From Thermoplasmatota archaeon (lineage in GTDB: Archaea > Thermoplasmatota > E2 > DHVEG-1), in NCBI GenBank assembly GCA_030601705.1, contig JAUWBM010000009.1, positions 1 to 45,288 on the forward strand: 45,288 nucleotides of DNA, read 5' to 3'. How positions within the stretch are numbered: position 1 is the first letter of the stretch; each line of letters starts with the position of its first letter. The position numbers and the translations under genes are program-made. Under the pieces are notes generated by a model. The model was not told the DNA's origin, made no database searches, and saw only the letters and a program-made list of their open reading frames with translations. Below are positions 41,814 through 45,288 of the stretch, piece by piece.

Positions 41814-42053
41814 ATGAATATGGGATTTTCATCCATGTTCATGCCTGAAAAAGGTTGGTACTCGTTGACTGTTAGGTTAAGCACATCCAGGATGATTAGA
41901 GAGCTAGCATTGGCTAAGGGAATGACCGTGGATGAACTGTTAAATGGAATAGTATCTATACAGAGTAAGAAGTGGCTAACTTGTAGTTTATGTGGTGTAA
42001 AGGTTAGAGCATCAAACATGTCAAGCCATATGGCCAAAATGCATCCAAAATAG
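41814..42053 (+). CDS. small C2H2-type zinc-finger protein
   Basis: The protein of ~79 residues has an N-terminal part (YSLTVRLSTSRMIRELALAKGMTVDELL), probably a ribbon-helix-helix-like DNA-binding unit. The C-terminal CSLCGVKVRASNMSSHMAKMH is a C2H2-type zinc finger of the sort found on archaeal viruses and plasmids. The start is uncertain: ATG 41814, ATG 41820 and ATG 41841 are all possible. It is the first gene of the integrative-element region, followed by a hairpin terminator. Confidence 0.6.
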   Translation: MNMGFSSMFMPEKGWYSLTVRLSTSRMIRELALAKGMTVDELLNGIVSIQSKKWLTCSLCGVKVRASNMSSHMAKMHPK

Positions 42054-42073
42054 TTTACAAACTACCATAATTT

Positions 42074-42087
42074 CCCCGAAGGGGTTT
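42074..42087 (+). terminator. hairpin terminator
   Basis: CCCC-GAA-GGGG followed by TTTTG forms a short stem with a T-tract 20 bp after the zinc-finger gene stop. It likely ends that transcript. Confidence 0.5.
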
Positions 42088-42182
42088 TGTTCTATTCGGC
42101 TTAGAAAACGTACTCGAATTGTACTCATTCTATACTTTAAATGCGGCAAAATTTATACGGCATCAGCTCTTCATAGTGAGAT

Positions 42183-42698
42183 ATGGCATTGAAGCCTAAG
42201 GTTGTCAAAGAGATATGGGAATTGAGAGATGCAGGTTGGTCTATCAGGGCAATAGCAAAAGAACTTCATGTCGCAAAGTAAACTGTTCAAAGACACCTTA
42301 GCAGGGGCAAAGAAGAGCATAGAGAGGAACACCAAGAATTGAAAGTGTCACGTGAGCAGCTCCATCAGTTCCAAACAAATATTATGCAGGAGGAAATAAA
42401 AAAATTAAAAAAACAGATGATGCAGGATCCCATTGACCAGTTGTTTGAGTCAGGAGAGCAACTTAGAAAAATTGCAAAACTCAACAAGACATCCGTTGCG
42501 GACCACGAATACGCGACTGCCAAGCTTGGTACACTAACGAAGATTATCGTAAATAAGGACAAACGTTCCGAGGAGAGGGCGAGCAAAATAATCGGAAATT
42601 TTACCCCACTCCTCCGAGAATACCTGAGGGAGGCTACTTTGTTGAAGCGTCAACAGAGAAGGGCGATAACCCCCAATAAGGAAGAGAGCAACAGGTAA
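42183..42698 (+). pseudogene. HTH/coiled-coil protein interrupted by a nonsense codon
   Basis: Translating from ATG 42183 gives ALKPKVVKEIWELRDAGWSI then RAIAKELHVAK, a TAA at 42279-42281, and TVQRHLSRGKEEHREEHQEL continuing in the same frame to 42698. The stop falls inside the recognition helix of an HTH (expected 'AKxTVQRHL'). The rest is a long helical, charged segment (IMQEEIKKLKKQMMQDP). The layout suggests a small-terminase-like or replication protein. Because the frame is otherwise intact, a single point mutation has probably disabled it. Confidence 0.6.
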
Positions 42699-42797
42699 TT
42701 GATCAAGTGATAGGCAAAATATCAAAAATGGTAAATTGCGTAATCCTCCGTCTGAGCTTGCGCTTACTGCTTTTCTGATCTTAGCAATGTAGCAATC

Positions 42798-44006
42798 TTA
42801 TATCTTTTTTAGCTGTTTAGTTTGCAGTTTGTCCCATTTAGTGACCAACGTTTTCAACATTTGCATCTTGGATTCAAGATTGCCGAGCATCATGTTGAAA
42901 TCTCCCACCTCTGCTTTTGTTGTCTCCATCTCGGTTTTTAGACGATGGATCTCCTCGTTTCTCTCCCGATAATCCCCCATCTCTGATTTCATCTTGTTTA
43001 ATTCTCTCCTTAAGACATGTATTTCTTCCTCTTTTTCTCCTATCAGTATTTTAAGATCTGTGGTATCTGCTGGTACGTCAAATATTGAAATGGTATGGAC
43101 AGCTTTTTCGTATAGCTCTGCGAGTTGTTGCGGTGAGTACCGCCGGTATGCTTGGGTGAGATATCCCTCGTGTCCCATTAAGGCCTCAACAACGTCTACA
43201 GGGATCTCCAAGCTCATGCGTGTTCTAAAATACTTCCTAAGTGTGTGTATGTGCATTTTATGACGATTTGTCCGTTCCTCCCTTTCGGTATACCCTGCTT
43301 TACGTATCAACCGGTTCCATGCAATAAGAGCGGTTGCATATGTGAAAGGGAAAATATAGGAGCTATCTGCTGTTTTTGTATAGTGTTTAAAGTTGGCTCT
43401 TTTTACTGATACATTTAGATATTCGTCTCTAACCTTTAGCCATTCCTCCAAGTTGGTTTTTGCTTCTTCACTCATAAATGCTATTCGTGGATTGCCTGTT
43501 TTGGTGGTTTCGCCACGTATGCTGATTTTAACCGGTTTACTGTTCATATCTATGTCTGATTCTTTTAGGTGTAGTATCTCATCTATCCTCAATCCACTGC
43601 TACTAGCTATGAGAAACAAAGTGCGTTCTTTTACTCCCCCATGAGTAAGTATTTTCTTTAGCTGTATGTTTGTTGGAACCAAATCCTGTGTTACGGGCCT
43701 GTTTCCCTTTGCCCGCTTTCTAAAGTTCGTCCATACCTTTGGTTTAATATCTACATCGTTTTCTGTGAGGAAGGTTCTTATACAGGATATTCTCATATTT
43801 CGTGTACAGGGTGGTTCGTCAATAATTGCTTTCCAGAAAGTTTTTACATCCTGCTCATAGTCACGCCCATTGTTAAAGTACTGATCTGGATCTGCTTCTA
43901 TGATACTGAAAAATTTGTTTAGATGTGTCCTGTAGGCTTTGCGTGTTGATTTACTACTAGGGTAATTCTCTAGGAACTCTTCTATCTTATTCATCACAAT
44001 CATCAT
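42798..44006 (-). CDS. tyrosine recombinase (integrase) with C-terminal coiled coil
   Basis: This 402-residue integrase has the catalytic set: R140 in SSSGLRIDEIL, H254-x-x-R257 in HIHTLRKYFRTRM, H279 in LMGHEGYLTQAY and the nucleophile Tyr at 287 (or 290). The N-terminal ~100 residues form the core-binding domain. Residues about 310-395 form a long coiled coil (EIHVLRRELNKMKSEMGDYRE), not needed for catalysis. The gene lies beside a palindromic TATA (GTTTATAAAC, 44026-44035), giving a leaderless start at 44006. It likely belongs to an integrated virus or plasmid. Confidence 0.88.
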   Translation of the reverse strand: MMIVMNKIEEFLENYPSSKSTRKAYRTHLNKFFSIIEADPDQYFNNGRDYEQDVKTFWKAIIDEPPCTRNMRISCIRTFLTENDVDIKPKVWTNFRKRAKGNRPVTQDLVPTNIQLKKILTHGGVKERTLFLIASSSGLRIDEILHLKESDIDMNSKPVKISIRGETTKTGNPRIAFMSEEAKTNLEEWLKVRDEYLNVSVKRANFKHYTKTADSSYIFPFTYATALIAWNRLIRKAGYTEREERTNRHKMHIHTLRKYFRTRMSLEIPVDVVEALMGHEGYLTQAYRRYSPQQLAELYEKAVHTISIFDVPADTTDLKILIGEKEEEIHVLRRELNKMKSEMGDYRERNEEIHRLKTEMETTKAEVGDFNMMLGNLESKMQMLKTLVTKWDKLQTKQLKKI

Positions 44007-44038
44007 ATAATAAATAGACTTAGGAGTTTATAAACGTT

Positions 44039-45052
44039 ATGTTGATACATGGTTATAAATCAATAAACCTTATCGGAGAGGATAAAGATACTACTGTTAT
44101 TGATGGTGGTGGAAACGGTGTTGTACATTTATCTGCTAATAGTGTAAATATAAATGGTTTTACTGTTCAAAATGCCTCCTCTAAAATAGGAATACAGGTT
44201 AGTTCAAATTATAACAATGTTTCAGGAAATATTATTAGCAACAGTGACCGGGGTATATTGATTTCTTCGTCTTTTGGTAATATTATTGCCGGAAATACAA
44301 TTTTTGGGCATTGTAACTGTGGCATTAAAATAAGTTCATCATCCCCTGACAATATTGTTACTGAAAATATACTTCTAGGTTGGCATCGCATAGGAATTTG
44401 TCTGTCTGCTTGCAACAATACTATATCTGCTAATAATTTATCAGGTGGTTATTATAGAGGGATTAGTCTTGCTGGTAAAGATAATGTAATTTCTGAAAAC
44501 ATCATATCTGGAGCGGGTTCTCTTTGGGGGGGTGGTATATATTGCTATAAAGGGAGTAACACATTTTCAAAAAATGAGATAAGCTCCTGTGGTAATGGCA
44601 TGAAGCTAATTACTGATTTTTCTAATATCAAGGATAATATCATCTCAAATAATAATGATGTGGGAATTTATTTAAGTGGTGTTTTTAACTCTGTCTCAGG
44701 AAACATTATCAAAGAAAACAAGGTCGGTCTCGATTTGTTCCGCATCTCTAATATCATCTGGAAAAACTCGTTCAGGAACAATTCGGATGGAATCTCTCTT
44801 TATCATGGATTTAGTAATATTATCCGAAAAAATAATTTTGTTGATAACACAAATGATGCATATTTTGAGGATTCATTAGTTAATAGATGGAAGAGAAACT
44901 ACTGGGATAAACCGGGGATTCTTTATGTTATCAAAGGGAAGTTGAACATATACCCGATTACCCCAGAACCCTTTCCACCTCCAATATTGACTCTTACTTG
45001 GTTTAATTTTGATTTATTTCCAGCACAAGAACCATATGACATAGAGGTATGA
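44039..45052 (+). pseudogene. 5'-truncated NosD-like beta-helix gene
   Basis: The frame has NosD-type coils such as NLIGEDKDTTVIDGGGNG, SSNYNNVSGNIISNSDRGI and NSVSGNIIKENKVGL. It ends with the usual GxxWxxNYWD form (RWKRNYWDKPG) and a Pro-rich tail. The first residues (MLIHGYKS) are mid-domain sequence. No signal peptide or N-terminal coil exists, and the start coincides with the integrase promoter. It seems to be cut by integration or deletion at about 44040, though an intracellular or restarted product cannot be excluded. Confidence 0.6.
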
Positions 45053-45054
45053 GT

Positions 45055-45288
45055 ATGAAGAAACTACTTGCAGTTGGAGTGATAGTTCTTTTCCTTGGAC
45101 TTGCTATTGCACCATCAACTGGAATCACAATATTTAACGATGACACTACGCCACCTGTTACAACTTGTACACTTGACCCACCAGAACCTGATGGTGAAAA
45201 CGGCTGGTATGTAAATGATGTTAATGTGACGTTAAATGCTACGGATGATGGGTCTGGAGTAAATGCAACATATTATCGAATAAACAAT
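45055..45288 (+). CDS. secreted Ig-like/OmpL47-type repeat protein (partial)
   Basis: This frame runs off the right edge and is not in the ORF track. It begins [20 protein letters not shown], a signal peptide. It continues with [20 protein letters not shown] and [18 protein letters not shown], the opening of an OmpL47/Ig-like repeat common in large archaeal surface proteins. GAGGT lies 6 nt before the ATG. The gene follows the NosD remnant by 2 bp. Confidence 0.7.
   Translation, partial: MKKLLAVGVIVLFLGLAIAPSTGITIFNDDTTPPVTTCTLDPPEPDGENGWYVNDVNVTLNATDDGSGVNATYYRINN

Noticed and set aside
30571-42281. Possible recoding of TAA as a sense codon, since two HTH genes have in-frame TAA
   Set aside because: Many ribosomal genes here end with TAA and would run on. 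Both interrupted genes are accessory and otherwise decayed, so nonsense mutation is the simpler explanation.

Overview
The window is archaeal and AT-rich. It carries archaeal-type ribosomal proteins (S4e, L19e, L32e, archaeal L3, L4 and L18), RNA polymerase subunit K, SUI1/aIF1, the RNase P protein Rpp29, KaiC-like ATPases, an archaellin fragment and a type IV pilin-like protein. Promoters show archaeal TATA boxes, and several genes look leaderless. The ribosomal gene order, the abundance of PKD, NosD and Fn3-type secreted proteins and the absence of introns suggest a euryarchaeal lineage, most likely an uncultured Thermoplasmatota relative. That placement is inference; no 16S gene is present.

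Layout. (1) 1-1.8 kb: a decayed mobile-element edge with a partial HTH gene, the N-terminal half of an integrase and three small unknown genes. (2) 1.6-8.4 kb: a surface/signalling locus with a NosD-PKD membrane-anchored adhesin, a type IV pilin-like protein, two KaiC/RAD55-type ATPases, a membrane methyltransferase and a radical SAM enzyme. Two paralogous 75-81 aa proteins sharing a W-x-W-M-Q motif lie on the opposite strand. (3) 8.4-20.65 kb: a long co-directional ribosomal protein operon (L3 to L30) with a structured leader. It also contains aIF1 and Rpp29, and its genes are tightly spaced or overlapping. L15 and SecY, which usually follow L30, are absent. (4) 20.7-26.3 kb: a small unknown gene, rpoK-rps2, a TraB-family protein, a site-2 protease-like M50 peptidase, a RuvC/RNase H-like protein and bifunctional purH. 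(5) 26.3-36.2 kb: an accessory block of large secreted proteins (Fn3/PKD, LamG/PKD, NosD) and two unknown exported proteins. Between them are dispersed repeats, palindromes, two HTH regulator remnants and a 5'-truncated archaellin gene. (6) 36.5-41.8 kb: a possible isoprenoid or pigment-type biosynthetic neighbourhood with a CruF-like membrane protein, an unknown polytopic membrane protein, a radical SAM/SPASM enzyme, a saccharopine-dehydrogenase-like protein and a geranylgeranyl-reductase-like flavoprotein. (7) 41.8-44.04 kb: an integrative-element remnant with a zinc-finger protein, an HTH/coiled-coil pseudogene with an in-frame TAA, and a full-length tyrosine integrase. It abuts (8) a 5'-truncated NosD gene followed by the start of another secreted protein running off the window.

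The core region (8.4-26.3 kb) is ordinary housekeeping, with unusual charged or HhH extensions on S3, L24 and L32e. The flanks are accessory. The best candidates for undescribed biology are the 36.5-41.8 kb biosynthetic cluster, the pilin/adhesin/KaiC locus with its W-x-W-M-Q proteins, and the shared C-terminal 'P-x-N-K ... R-F-P' tail on the two large secreted proteins at 26.3-30.4 kb.
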